A stretch of DNA of 64,000 nt from Hortaea werneckii. Taxonomy: Eukaryota > Ascomycota > Dothideomycetes > Mycosphaerellales > Teratosphaeriaceae. Positions within the stretch are counted from its first letter, which is position 1; each line of letters starts with the position of its first letter. Of this stretch, positions 1 to 10,361 are shown piece after piece. The notes below the pieces were generated by a model, which was not told where the DNA came from, made no database searches, and worked only from the letters and a program-made list of their open reading frames with translations. The position numbers and the translations under genes were made by a program. Location: contig JBAOKB010000063.1 of the NCBI GenBank assembly GCA_037044905.1, positions 186,001-250,000 on the forward strand. The letters run 5' to 3'.

Positions 1-3000
1 ATGCTTAATCTCCACTTCGACATTGAAGGGCGGTGCACCGTGCAGAATGATCGGAATGACCTCTTCGCCATCAGACTCCACTGAACAATAGCTGTACGTC
101 TTCCCTGGGTTCGCGAACGCTACAGATGGTCGGGCGTTGACCTTCTGCTGTACTGTGACAGGCGTAAAGCGTCTCGGGTCGGAATTGTAGTTGTTGTCTT
201 TCAACTCCTTGAAAGTATAATCGTATGTCCCAGCCTGACTCGTGTCCATGCGCATACTTGCCACATTGACAGCAGCCCGAAGTTCCTTATTCCTCGGTGC
301 GACAGTCCCGTGGTCAAGCTTGCTGCTCAGCGTGTATTGAGCGAAGAAAGGCGAGGCGCCCTTGAACAGCACTTCCACCGCATCCTCCTCGCCTTCGCAA
401 ACTTCATTCTTGATGAACTTATTGCCGTCCTGTCTTACAATGTCGGCCTGCGAAATGCGCAACTCTGGTCTCGGGATCCAGCTGATTTCAAATTGCTTCG
501 CGGGTTCATCGACTTGGCCAGGGCAGTACGCATCCATGACATCAGTGAGCTTGTAGACGCCCTCTTTCTCAACAGTCAATCGATCGTTTGGTTGGTGGAC
601 CTTCATACTGTGTGTCTTGCCAGCCTGATCAAGATAGCTGATACTCCAAGGTCCTTCGCCTGCCAGCCGCAGCGGAAGCTGAACTTTGTTCCCTTCCAGC
701 ATATCGACTTTCCTCTTGCCTTCGATGTGACCGAAACCGACCTTCGGCTTCTGGTGTCGGACCTGAATCTTCGCTTCGTCCTTCAAGAACTCCTTACAGC
801 CCATCCGATCCGTCACGCTAACGAGAGCAAGCGTATATTCTCCGCCGTCTCTTAGGGAGTCCGTCTCGATCTTGATCATGTCGTCGCTGATATTCTCTCT
901 CGTGAACTTATTCCGCTTCCCATTGTGTACAATTTCATACTCAATACTGAATGGCCCTTCTCCTTGCAGCGCCACGTCAAAGCTTGCTGAGTCGTCAATG
1001 CACGACACCTTGCGTGGATCCTTGTTGATTAGCTTGGCGGATGCGGCTGGCTTGACGCTCTGCTTGAGTTTCATATCCAATGGGCGGTTCTTGTAGACAG
1101 CATCGGAAACAGATTTAAAGATGTATTCGTATTCGCCTGCCTGAGCTGGCGTGAGCTCCATCTGTCCACGTAGACCATTGACGGACTCGTGATAATCTTC
1201 GTGGACTCTCCCAGGCTTGCGAAGAATCTGATAATGAACATCGAACGGCGGAGTACCCAAAAGATCCAAGTCCACACGAAGACCAATGGGACTGCCAGCG
1301 CACTTATCGAAGATTTCTTCTTGGCTGATAGAAAGCTTAGGCTCCGGAGGGTTCGTGAGGAGGCAAGACGCCGGCTCGAGCACATCGCCACGACAGAAAT
1401 CAGTGGACACTCCTGTGATGGTATACAGGCCCGCTTCTTGGATCAGTGGCTTCTGTCTACTGCTCTTAACAGTCTCGCGCTTCTGTTGCGCTGCAGTTGT
1501 ATGCTCTCCTGTTGAAGATACGTCCTTTTGCCGACTAAATATGTACTCAATGTGGTACGGGGTGTCTGCAATTTCGCCTCTGCCAGTAGAGCCGAACTGA
1601 ACTGGAAGCTGCTCAGCCTGACCCTTCGCCACCTTCAGCGGGTTCTGTGGTGTGCATCCGCGCAAGTTGATCGTGGGACGCTCGTGCACGCTGATGACTT
1701 GATGCAGTTGTGACGACTTTGATCCTTGTCGTTCCTGCGCATCATGATCGCGATCGGTGTAGGTTACCGTGTTGCCAAAGCCATCCTGTACTTCAGAGAT
1801 GGAGTAGACCCATTTGCCAGAAGTTGCTAGGCTCTCGCTTAGCGGTACGCGAACCTTTTGCGGTCTTGCCCATGCAGTGTCAACCTTGGCAGGCACTGTC
1901 ACGGCGCTTTGCCTGTCGACCGAAGCCAGCGGCGATACAAAGTCTTCTGGCTGAATGCTTTCGAATGTAGCATCCATTGGTTGCGAATTCACCATCTTCC
2001 GGTACTTCACACGCATCGGCGGGGTACCAGTAACCTCAATGTCGACGCTTGATAGCTCTCCTCGACATCGATCGGAGCTCGCTGGCAGGACGTTGGCTTT
2101 TGGACAAGGTACAACCACGGTGTGCGCCATCCGTTTCCGAGCCACCTCCAAGTTCGATTCATCGATAACTTTAGCCAACACGTACAATCCAGGCTTCTTC
2201 ACCGGATAATACAGAGTCTTCGGCTCGTTGATTTTATCGCTGTACGTGATCAGACGCGACGCCTCGCGATGCATTGTCTTGATTTGTGACTTGCTAATGT
2301 GAATCGTCTCGTTGGCCTGTGTTTCCAAGTCTACGCGCAACATTTCCATCGCGATCGGGTTGGTCGAATTGATGGTAATTGGTAGTCTCGCCTCCGTCCG
2401 AGCCATGCCATCAATACAGAAGGAGTCTCTTTCGGGGTTCAGCACTGCACTCCCTTCAGGCAAGATGTGAATGATTTGTCGCCCCAAGATCAGACTTTCG
2501 TTGAATTCAATGTTCTTCGGATTGACCTTGTGCTCGTTGACAGCCAGCTCGTACGCTCCCCATACGCTCCTGTTGACCGCACCGAAAGCTGCTGCGATGG
2601 GTATACCGATCCTGAACATCATCATGCCATCGAGAACCGCATGGCCGAGGAAGAGCAAGGTCATGGTTGCCGAACTCCATTCTAACCAGGGTATTCTGAA
2701 GTTCGGTAGACCAAACAGGAAAGTGCCATCGATCGCGATCCATTTCATAAACAACCACAAGCTCTGCTCTTCAGTGTCATTGAGCATGTTGAAGTCATAG
2801 ACCTTCCACGCAAATAGCGCGCAGTACAGCGTGAAGGCGTACAGCCGCTGTGAGGGCGCATCGATCACATGCTCTGGAATCAACGGCTCGTCGGGGGGAG
2901 AGGTTCGTATCGAGGGGGTCACGATGGGGATGTCTGGTAATCGTTCGCTGGGTCGCTGTATGCCTGGCGAGCCGCCGCGCGCTTGACCAGTCCGTCGTGT

Positions 3001-3051
3001 GGTCTGCGGCGTCGCAGGAAATGCGCTTCGAAGGCGCGGGGTGCCGTCCAT
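1..3051 (-). CDS. pom152: Nucleoporin POM152, N-terminal 1017 residues (3' end beyond window)
   Basis: Integral membrane nucleoporin that anchors the nuclear pore complex in the pore membrane. The minus strand is open without a stop from the ATG at 3051 to base 1, and the frame continues off the left edge; family members are about 1250-1350 aa, so roughly the last quarter is missing. The N-terminus is short, Arg/Pro-rich and nucleo-cytoplasmic (MDGTPRLRSAFPATPQTTRR). Hydrophobic segments follow at about residues 60-150 (FTLYCALFAWKVYDF, TMTLLFLGHAVLDGMMMF). The remainder is a series of Ig-like beta-sandwich repeats with the recurring pattern G-x-G/P-P-F-x-V/I-x-Y and closing YTYxF-like strands, as expected for the lumenal part. 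No intron is needed. It is transcribed divergently from the UCH gene across about 600 bp. Confidence 0.93.
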   Translation of the reverse strand, partial: MDGTPRLRSAFPATPQTTRRTGQARGGSPGIQRPSERLPDIPIVTPSIRTSPPDEPLIPEHVIDAPSQRLYAFTLYCALFAWKVYDFNMLNDTEEQSLWLFMKWIAIDGTFLFGLPNFRIPWLEWSSATMTLLFLGHAVLDGMMMFRIGIPIAAAFGAVNRSVWGAYELAVNEHKVNPKNIEFNESLILGRQIIHILPEGSAVLNPERDSFCIDGMARTEARLPITINSTNPIAMEMLRVDLETQANETIHISKSQIKTMHREASRLITYSDKINEPKTLYYPVKKPGLYVLAKVIDESNLEVARKRMAHTVVVPCPKANVLPASSDRCRGELSSVDIEVTGTPPMRVKYRKMVNSQPMDATFESIQPEDFVSPLASVDRQSAVTVPAKVDTAWARPQKVRVPLSESLATSGKWVYSISEVQDGFGNTVTYTDRDHDAQERQGSKSSQLHQVISVHERPTINLRGCTPQNPLKVAKGQAEQLPVQFGSTGRGEIADTPYHIEYIFSRQKDVSSTGEHTTAAQQKRETVKSSRQKPLIQEAGLYTITGVSTDFCRGDVLEPASCLLTNPPEPKLSISQEEIFDKCAGSPIGLRVDLDLLGTPPFDVHYQILRKPGRVHEDYHESVNGLRGQMELTPAQAGEYEYIFKSVSDAVYKNRPLDMKLKQSVKPAASAKLINKDPRKVSCIDDSASFDVALQGEGPFSIEYEIVHNGKRNKFTRENISDDMIKIETDSLRDGGEYTLALVSVTDRMGCKEFLKDEAKIQVRHQKPKVGFGHIEGKRKVDMLEGNKVQLPLRLAGEGPWSISYLDQAGKTHSMKVHQPNDRLTVEKEGVYKLTDVMDAYCPGQVDEPAKQFEISWIPRPELRISQADIVRQDGNKFIKNEVCEGEEDAVEVLFKGASPFFAQYTLSSKLDHGTVAPRNKELRAAVNVASMRMDTSQAGTYDYTFKELKDNNYNSDPRRFTPVTVQQKVNARPSVAFANPGKTYSYCSVESDGEEVIPIILHGAPPFNVEVEIKH

Positions 3052-3653
3052 CGCCTGCGTACCGCTATCGTCGTCCGTGGATCATCGCATGCGAGAGAGT
3101 GAAGCCTAAGGCTCTGGGTCGGGCCTTTGTCGTTACCTATAGGGAAAGCTGCTGTAGCCTGTACACACAGTACCTGAAAAGCCTCCAGTCAGGCTTACTT
3201 TCGAGCCTGTGTGTCTGTCTCAATTCGTTTCGTCGTGAAAGCGGTTGCTGTGGAGGGGATATTTTTCTGACTGCTGCCCATCAACAGCTCCACGCGACAA
3301 ACGCGAACTCTCACAGCTGCTGCTCCCCAAACTCCGAACTAAAGCCTCATCCGCCGAAGTTCTCCCGCTCATCAATGCCAACCTTAGGCCCCAGCCTCCT
3401 CCACCCTCACTGCGCTTCCATTTCCAGACACAATAGAAGACAAAGGTAGAATTGAGACATGATGGCAAATACTAATTTGCAACAATCATACATCCAGCGG
3501 GCACAGCTTTTGCCGCTTTCAAGCAATTGCTGTTCTGCCTTCCCGCATTGACCTCTTTTGAGCTTCAAGTGCTCTTGACAACTTGAATTCAATAACGTCG
3601 CATCTGATTGGTAAACCATCCTCATTCGCCACCAAAGTCACCGCATATACCAC
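3052..3653. promoter_or_regulatory. Divergent intergenic region between pom152 and the UCH gene
   Basis: About 600 bp between two start codons on opposite strands, so it should hold both promoters. Several short ORFs cross it, but none has fungal-protein character or a likely start. I see no specific operator that I can name. Confidence 0.5.
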
Positions 3654-5237
3654 ATGCCTCCGAAGAAAGGAGCAAAGCGCAAAGCGAAAGCAATCTCTGG
3701 CAACTCTACAGCAAATGGCGACGCATCGCTTGCACCCCCAGACCGCTCAACATGGCCTGGCTGGGTCGAGATGGAGTCCGAGCCCGCCTTCTTCAACGTC
3801 ATGCTCCGCGAGATGGGCGTGCAAGGTGTCAAAGTGCAAGAGATCTACGAGCTAGACGAAAACATGCTGGCATTCCTTTCCGAGCCCGTCCATGCCTTCA
3901 TCTTTCTCTTCCGATACAAGGATGCCGACGCCCAGAGTCAAAGCAACGGGAGCTGTCCGAAGCATGTATGGTTCGCAAACCAAACTCCAGACTACGCATG
4001 TGCTTCATTCGCACTGCTCAACATCGTCAACAATATCCCCGGTCTCCGTCTGGGGAAGGAGCTCCAGGACTTCAGGGACTTCACGCAAGACATGGATCCG
4101 TTAAGTCGAGGCGATGCTGTCGACGACTTTGCGTTTGTTAAGCGGATTCACAACTCTTTCACGAGGGAGACGGACCTGCTACATGCGGACATGCAACTCT
4201 GGAGCAAAGCCGACAAACATAAGAGGCGACTGGCTGCCGAAAAGGCGAAGGAGACACGAGCGGCAAAGAAAGCCCTTCAAAACTCCCCTCCAGCCGAAAT
4301 CTCCGAAAAAGCAAATGGCGTGACACCGAATGGGAAGTCTACCTGGAGTTCCAAACCGACAGCCAAGAAGTCCGCCATGTCTAACCTCAGGGAAGAAGAT
4401 CCAGACGGCGACTTCCAAAGCTCGGCTTCACCGCTCAAGAACGGCGAAGCACACCACAGTGAAGGGGCGGCACCTCGCCGCTCTGCACGCGAGCCGAAAC
4501 CCCGCAAAGACACCTATGCCACAGATGCCAATGCCGCTGATGAAGCAACGGCGACGGAGGAAGAAGGCTTCCATTTCATTGCCTACATGCCAATTCAAGG
4601 CCACGTGTGGAAACTGGACGGGCTGGATCGGCATCCGCAAGACCTCGGAAGCTTCGGCGAGAACGGAGCAGATAATGACGACAATAGTAGCAGCAAAGAA
4701 GGGGATGGTGGGGACTGGAAACAACTCGTGATCCCCGAACTAACCGCACGAATGGCGCAGTGCGAGACTGGCATCCAATTCAACCTCATGGCCGTCCTCC
4801 ACGACCCGCTCCAGAGCGAGCGGGAAGCCCTAGCACAGAACGCCAAAACTCTCCAGGTCGTCGATGCCGCGCTCGACGGGCTGGCCGAGGGCTGGCGGGA
4901 AATGGAAGGCGGCGAGACGCCGAGCGATATCGTCACGACATCGGCCGCGGAGTTGGGGATTTCGGCCTTCGATATCGAACACGCCGAGATTCTGGGGGAT
5001 GTACAGGAAACACTAGATGAATATGCTGGGGACTTTCTCAAAGTGCTTGGGTTACGGGGGGAAGTAGTCGCGCAGCAGCGACCTTTGCGGCTGGCGGTGC
5101 GGGATGCGATGACGGCTGTGAAGGGGGACGATGAGAAGGCGAGGCATCGGAGACATGATTATACTTCTTTCTTACGCGGGTGGTTGGGCGCGTTGGCGGA
5201 GGAGGAGGTGCTTGGTGATTTGGTTGCAGCGGCGTGA
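3654..5237 (+). CDS. Ubiquitin carboxyl-terminal hydrolase, UCH37/BAP1-type (peptidase C12)
   Basis: Cysteine protease that removes ubiquitin from C-terminal adducts; 527 aa, intronless. The UCH fold starts at about residue 33 (WPGWVEMESEPAFFNVML). The catalytic set is complete: oxyanion Gln110 and nucleophile Cys116 in FANQTPDYACAS, His307 in GFHFIAY, and Asp322 in KLDGLD. Between Cys and His lies an unusually long insertion (about residues 185-300) rich in Lys, Ala, Ser and Pro, sitting where the active-site crossover loop would be. The C-terminus RRHDYTSFLRGWLGALAEEE resembles the ULD tail of UCH37/BAP1, which in animals binds DEUBAD domains of Rpn13/INO80G or ASXL. I therefore place it in that branch and not with the short UCH-L1/YUH1 forms. 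Basic residues at the N-terminus (KKGAKRKAK) fit nuclear import. The complex it joins is inferred. Confidence 0.88.
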   Translation: MPPKKGAKRKAKAISGNSTANGDASLAPPDRSTWPGWVEMESEPAFFNVMLREMGVQGVKVQEIYELDENMLAFLSEPVHAFIFLFRYKDADAQSQSNGSCPKHVWFANQTPDYACASFALLNIVNNIPGLRLGKELQDFRDFTQDMDPLSRGDAVDDFAFVKRIHNSFTRETDLLHADMQLWSKADKHKRRLAAEKAKETRAAKKALQNSPPAEISEKANGVTPNGKSTWSSKPTAKKSAMSNLREEDPDGDFQSSASPLKNGEAHHSEGAAPRRSAREPKPRKDTYATDANAADEATATEEEGFHFIAYMPIQGHVWKLDGLDRHPQDLGSFGENGADNDDNSSSKEGDGGDWKQLVIPELTARMAQCETGIQFNLMAVLHDPLQSEREALAQNAKTLQVVDAALDGLAEGWREMEGGETPSDIVTTSAAELGISAFDIEHAEILGDVQETLDEYAGDFLKVLGLRGEVVAQQRPLRLAVRDAMTAVKGDDEKARHRRHDYTSFLRGWLGALAEEEVLGDLVAAA

Positions 5238-5298
5238 GTCCTTTATTCGGACATGAGGCGATGCATGATGACTGCTGCACTTTTGTGTCTGCGGCTTG

Positions 5299-5299
<1 letters not shown>

Positions 5300-5334
<35 letters not shown>
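5300..5334 (+). repeat. Homopolymer: 35 consecutive G
   Basis: An uninterrupted run of 35 G begins 62 bases after the UCH stop codon, so it probably lies in that gene's 3' UTR or just beyond. Runs this long are rare in fungal genomes; the exact length may be uncertain because of sequencing error. Confidence 0.95.
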
Positions 5335-5335
<1 letters not shown>

Positions 5336-6191
5336 GGGAATATGGCTTAATACGTACCTTTAACTCACGTGAGAGCATTTGATACCCATATAGTGAGCAA
5401 TTTCTGTCGACTTTGTGAGTCTATTATTTCGTTACCGATGTTCCTTGCAGAGGACAGAGTGTTCTGTAAATCTTCCTTGAATACTATTTGAACTTTCCCC
5501 CGACTCATTGAACTTGTGAGTCTTGACTAATGGGCATTAAGCCATGCCCGCACCCGCGTACACAGCAGAAAAAGAAATACCCATAAAAATTGAGCATGAC
5601 TATTTGTGAATGGGGGCATACCCAGTGGTAATAATAGTCGGTCTCAACGGCAAAAGACAATAGCAAATAAGACTAAAATCCATCGATTCGCCGAGTGAGC
5701 AGCCGAAGGAAGAGAGAAGAAAACCCATTCACGACTGGCGAAGCAGACCGTCTCCCGTCGTGAAACTCATCACGTCTGATCCATTTCTATGTGTAGATAA
5801 GCGCCGTACCCTGCAGCGGGGCCCAGCAAAGCGAGTTGCCGAACCCTGCAAGGCGCGTCGCGCGTTCTGCCCCGTGCCGGCCTTTAGTGCGCTGCCCGCA
5901 TGAATCTCTAAAGTTATAGGAGGAGATGGAGGGTAGGAAGTCACCACCCTTCTTGTTGTTACGCCGTCATAGCCGCGGTGGTTGTCGCAAACGACCATCT
6001 GGTTTCCGTTTGGAATTTTTTTTTTTTTTTTGGTATTTGATCAAATAGTCGCTCTTTTGCACCGCGCGCAGTCACTCCTTATCAGCAGAGAAACCCGAGC
6101 AGGCTGGTCCTGCGGAATACGCTCCCTTCGACTCTGAACCCCCCAATCCGATTCCTGTCTGAGACCAACAGGACAGTCGAATATCCCGATC
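5335..6191. other. Intergenic region, no gene seen
   Basis: About 860 bp between the UCH and CRH genes. It contains a T16 run at 6016-6031 and no ORF with protein-like composition. The last part must contain the promoter of the CRH gene at 6192. Confidence 0.6.
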
Positions 6192-7547
6192 ATGTCTCTC
6201 CTCACACTCCTTCCCGTCGCGCTGCTTGCTGGGAGTGCCATCGCGCAGACCTCCACCACATGCGATCCATTGAACTCGACTTGCCCGGATGACGCAGCGC
6301 TAGGCACAACATTCAACCACACCTGGACCGCCGAGGACACGGTCCTGAACTCGGACCTGTGGAACGTGACGGCCGGCACGGAGAAGATCCAGTTCACGAA
6401 AGATGGCGCGGAGCTCGTCATCTCGGAATCCGGGGACTCGGTGACAGCGGAGAGCACCTTCCACATCTTCTGGGGCACGGTGGAGGTGATCATGAAAGCC
6501 GCGTCGGGCACGGGGATCATCTCCACCTTCGACCTGCTATCCGACGACTTGGACGAGATCGACCTGGAATGTTTCGGCGGCAACGAGTCCTACGTCGGCA
6601 GCAACTGGTACGGACACGGCAACACGAGCCAGCATAACGGTGGCTACCACCAGGTCGACGGGCCGCAGAATAGCTTCCACAACTACACGTTCGTCTGGAC
6701 ACAGGAGAATCTGCAGTGGTTGATTGATGGCGATGTTGTTCGTACGGTCGATTACGCTGAGTCCGGCCAATACCCGCAGACTCCCTCCAGGATCAAATTC
6801 GGTATCTGGGCCGGTGGCGATTCGAGCCAGCCGCAAGGAACGATTGATTGGGCCGGAGGCGAGACGAACTGGGATGAAGGGTAAGTTTTACCAGCACATG
6901 TACATCCGCCACTCCAACAACCTATTGCCACCGCAACAAATCGCTCTGAAGCTCTTCAAAGATGAACTGGTCGCTGACCACCCCACTTCCCAACAGCCCC
7001 TTCACAATGACGATTCAAAGCATGAAGATCGTCGACGGCACCTCCAACGTCACCAGCTACGCCTACTCGGACCAGAGCGGCGACTACTCCAGCATCACGA
7101 CCGAACCCGGCAACTCCAAAGCCTACAACATCCTCAACCAGAAGAGCACGACGGAGAAAGCGAAGCAGAAATGGGATGGGCTGTCCACGGGCGCCAAGAT
7201 CGGTATCGCCTGCGGCGTTATTGGCGCCGTCGCGATTGGCATCCTCGCGTGGTGCACGTTCTGTATCTTCCAGCGCCGTAAGGGGAAGAAGGAGCGGTTG
7301 GCGGCGGATGCTGAGTGGGATAAGGAGCAGGCCGAGTTGCAGGAGTATCAGGTATGTGGATCCTGCCCCCTCACGAAGGTCTTCCTCTTTGGTTCTCCTT
7401 TGGTTTTCCTCTCTTTTTCTTTCCACATCCTCAAGAGAAAGCAAGAGACGTGAAGAGAGAATTTTGCTGACATTATTTTCCCAAAAGGTCATGATGCGGA
7501 ACGGCAAATTCGCCATGTCGTCCCTCGGCCATGGACAAAAGTTCTAG
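6192..7547 (+). CDS. CRH-type glycoside hydrolase family 16 cell-wall transglycosylase
   Basis: Three exons: 6192-6880, 6997-7351 and 7488-7547 (introns 116 and 136 nt, GTAAGT...CAG and GTATGT...AAG); 367 aa. CRH enzymes cross-link chitin to beta-1,3/1,6-glucan outside the plasma membrane. Residues 1-18 are a signal peptide (MSLLTLLPVALLAGSAIA). The catalytic motif DEIDLE is at 121-126, with Glu122 expected as nucleophile and Glu126 as acid/base, followed by the family pattern around GSNWYGHGN. The join after the first intron restores the conserved ETNWDEGPFTMTIQS strand. A hydrophobic segment at about 296-321 (IACGVIGAVAIGILAWCTFC) is followed by basic RRKGKK and a cytoplasmic-looking tail, so it is a type I membrane protein and lacks the usual GPI signal. 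Several N-glycosylation sequons are present. Confidence 0.9.
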
Positions 7548-8157
7548 CGGGAGGGAGAGGTCGTTTAATTCACTTTTCCCTTTTACTTCCGTTTCGACTC
7601 CTTTCTCCGATCCTTCTTTACCTCCTTTCGACTACTTTCGAAAGAGGAAAGGATGTCACGTTTTTGGAAATAGATGCGTATACGATACCCTTTCAGCCAT
7701 AATACTCAATAGGCCCCGCTTCCCTTTCCAAGTCGATCGAACGCCCGTTCGAAATCCCGTATCTTTAGCTGGCCGCTGCCGGCTTGCCCTTGCCCGGAGA
7801 CAGACCTCCACTTATCCCCTTCCAATTGCGGCAGGATAAGCTTCGTGCCCCTTACCCTTGCCCGAGAGCTTGTTGGATGATAAGCACTCACTCACATGCG
7901 CGTTTGGTACTAGCGGCGACTCTCCTCTTTGCGGGTGTGCTTCCGCCTATCATGCATATGCGTTTCATGTTGGGAGGCAGAGACATGGGACAGATGGGTT
8001 ATCAACTCGCCTCTAGGTAGTGGAGACTGATACGCAGTTGCTCGGATAAGTATGGGAAGCCTCCCAATTGCACTTGGCTCTAATTTTCTCTCCCTTTCTT
8101 TTCCGAACTGTTCGCTGCTCCTGTAGCGGTTTACTCTTGCTAATCAACTCCTCCACA
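7548..8157. other. Intergenic region, no gene seen
   Basis: About 610 bp between the CRH gene and the MFS gene, same orientation. It is rich in CTTT/TCC pyrimidine tracts, as expected for fungal terminator and promoter DNA. No credible ORF. Confidence 0.5.
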
Positions 8158-8704
8158 ATGGCATCTGATCATGAAGCAGTTACACCAACAGCACAAGATG
8201 AGCAACATAGCAAGGTCAACAGCCACACCACCCCGGGTACCGTTCACCTCGTCGACCTCGACCACCACGTCCAAGAAAAACATGCAAAAGGCCATCAAGA
8301 CGTCATCCTCGTGCCCGCACCGAGCGATGATCCGGATGTACGTAGCAGCAAGCAGCCCAACCCTCGCCTCAGGACAGCCCCCATCCAACCCACCTCATCT
8401 TTGCCCGCCAGAAGATCTACCGTGACTTACCCTACTTCTCCCCCTAGGACCCCCTCAACTGGCCCCGCCGCCGCAAACTCCTCTCCCTCGCCTGCATGTG
8501 CATCTACACCTGGTTCGCGGGGATCGCCAACTCGGTCGTGTACTCGGTCGAGACGCCGCTAGCGGAAGCCTTGGGGATCACGGTAGGCGATATTAATGCG
8601 GGGACGGGATATCTGTTCCTGCTGTGTGGGTGGGGATTGTTGTTTTGGCAGCCGTTTGCTTTACAGTCAGTTCCATTTCTCTTTCCCTTTCTTTGCCCCC
8701 GCCG

Positions 8705-8745
<41 letters not shown>

Positions 8746-10361
8746 ACCTCCTTCTTCCACCGCTATTCCCCTCCAATCCCTATCCCGTGCCCCGCCGAGC
8801 ACCCCTTTCCCTCTTCACAGCCATCAGAAACACCATCAGTAACAAGCGGGCCCCGCATCTAATCTCTTTATCTCTATACCCAGATACGGCAAACGACCCA
8901 CCTACCTGATCTCCATCGCCGCGACCCTCGCGCTTACTATGTGGGGACCCTACGCCGCCAGCAATGGCCAATGGATCGCGAAGAACGTCTTAGGCGGGTT
9001 CTTTGCTGCGCCGATTGAAGCTCTGCCAGAGGTTTCTGTTTCAGATGTCTTCTTTGCGCATGAGCGGGGCACGTTTATGGGGGTGTATGCTTTTGTGCTT
9101 GCTGGGTAAGATACCTGGTTCTTTTGAAACTTCGATGTACCTTTCTGGGGGTTCTGGATGGGTTGGATAGTGGATGCTGATGCTTGGGGTGAAGGTCTAA
9201 CTTTTTCGCGCCGATAATTTGCGGTTTGTAAGTGCTTCCTTCCCAGACTTACTGTTCGTCAGAGGACGTCAATGCGTTACTGGAGCAGCACGGCCGCAGT
9301 TGTCGACTATTGCGAGCTATTCGGCTGACTGTTATAGCATCAACGACACCTTGGGCTATCAATGGGTCTTCTACATTCCGGCAATCTTCTTAGCTTTCGC
9401 GCTCGTTTTTCTTTTCTTCTTCCTTGAAGAGACAAACTACGACCGTCATGCATTCGGTCGTGTCGAAACAAAGAACGACTCGCCTTTCCAGCATGAGACA
9501 CCCGAAGCATTTCCTGCGAGTGAGAAGACAACTGCGGAGAATGAAACACCAGACAGCAGCTTGGCGGAAGTTGGCACAGTCCTTCACAAGAGGAAAACAT
9601 ACCTTCAGAAACTCTCACTGAAAGACCGATCACGACCACAGCGCATACCATACCGATGCATCCTTTCCCTCCGCCTGCTCTCCTGGCCCGTAATCTTCTA
9701 CGCCGGCTTCTCCTACGGCAGCTACCTGATCTGGTTCAACGTCCTTAACGCCACCGCATCGCTCATCCTCGGCGGCGCCCCATACAATTTCAGCTCAAGC
9801 ATGGTTGGTCTCAGCTACCTCAGCTGTCTGTTAGGCGTCATCGCAGCCGCGTTGTACACGGGATACTTCTCGGATTGGATGGCACTCAAGCTCGCTCGCC
9901 GTAACAACGGCATCTTCGAGCCGGAGCATCGGCTCTGGGGCTTCGCGCTCCCGACACTGGTCCTACCCGCATCGCTCATCCTCTGGGGTGTTGGTGCTGC
10001 GCATGGTGTACATTGGTTTGGCCTTATCGTAGCCATGTTCGGAACGGCATTCTGCAACACGGCTGGCATCACGCTCAGCGTCAATTACCTCGTCGATTCA
10101 TACCATGAGATCTCAGGCGACGGTATGACCACTGTCATGCTCATCCGAAACACAATGTCCTTCGCTATTGGCTATGGCATTACGCCTTGGGTCGATGACC
10201 TCGGATATGAAGACTGCTTTATCAGCGCCGCTTTCGTCGGACTAGCCATCGGTGCAGTCTTTCTGCTGATGACGTGGAGAGGCAAACACCTTCGCGAGAT
10301 GCACCGGACGAGGTATTGGGGTCTGGTGCAGAAGCACATTGATATGGGTATGATGCATTAG
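8158..10361 (+). CDS. MFS transporter (HOL1/DHA1-like), five exons
   Basis: Exons 8158-8337, 8448-8665, 8884-9105, 9195-9227 and 9338-10361; 558 aa. The exons join in frame at sites where the protein reads smoothly: DPD|DPLNWPRRRK, PFALQ|YGKRPTYL, VLAG|SNFFAP, CGF|INDTLGYQWVFY. The start has the context CACAATGGC. The protein has an acidic cytoplasmic N-terminus, the DPLNWP motif just before helix 1, and about 12 hydrophobic segments with a central hydrophilic loop (about residues 240-310). It ends RYWGLVQKHID, a pattern I associate with the HOL1-type proton-antiporter branch. Substrate cannot be read from sequence. Odd points are the 39-nt C tract inside intron 2 and the 33-nt fourth exon. 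Neighbours give no pathway context. Confidence 0.85.
8705..8743 (+). repeat. Homopolymer: 39 consecutive C inside an MFS intron
   Basis: An uninterrupted C39 run within intron 2 (8666-8883) of the MFS transporter. It enlarges this intron to 218 nt. Short proline- or glycine-coding ORFs across it are artefacts. Confidence 0.95.

Noticed and set aside
7735..7775. tRNA-like T-loop (GTTCGAAATCCC)
   Set aside because: No matching acceptor stem, D arm or anticodon arm could be placed around it.
8504..8909. Pro- or Gly-run ORFs across the C39 tract
   Set aside because: Products of the homopolymer inside an intron.
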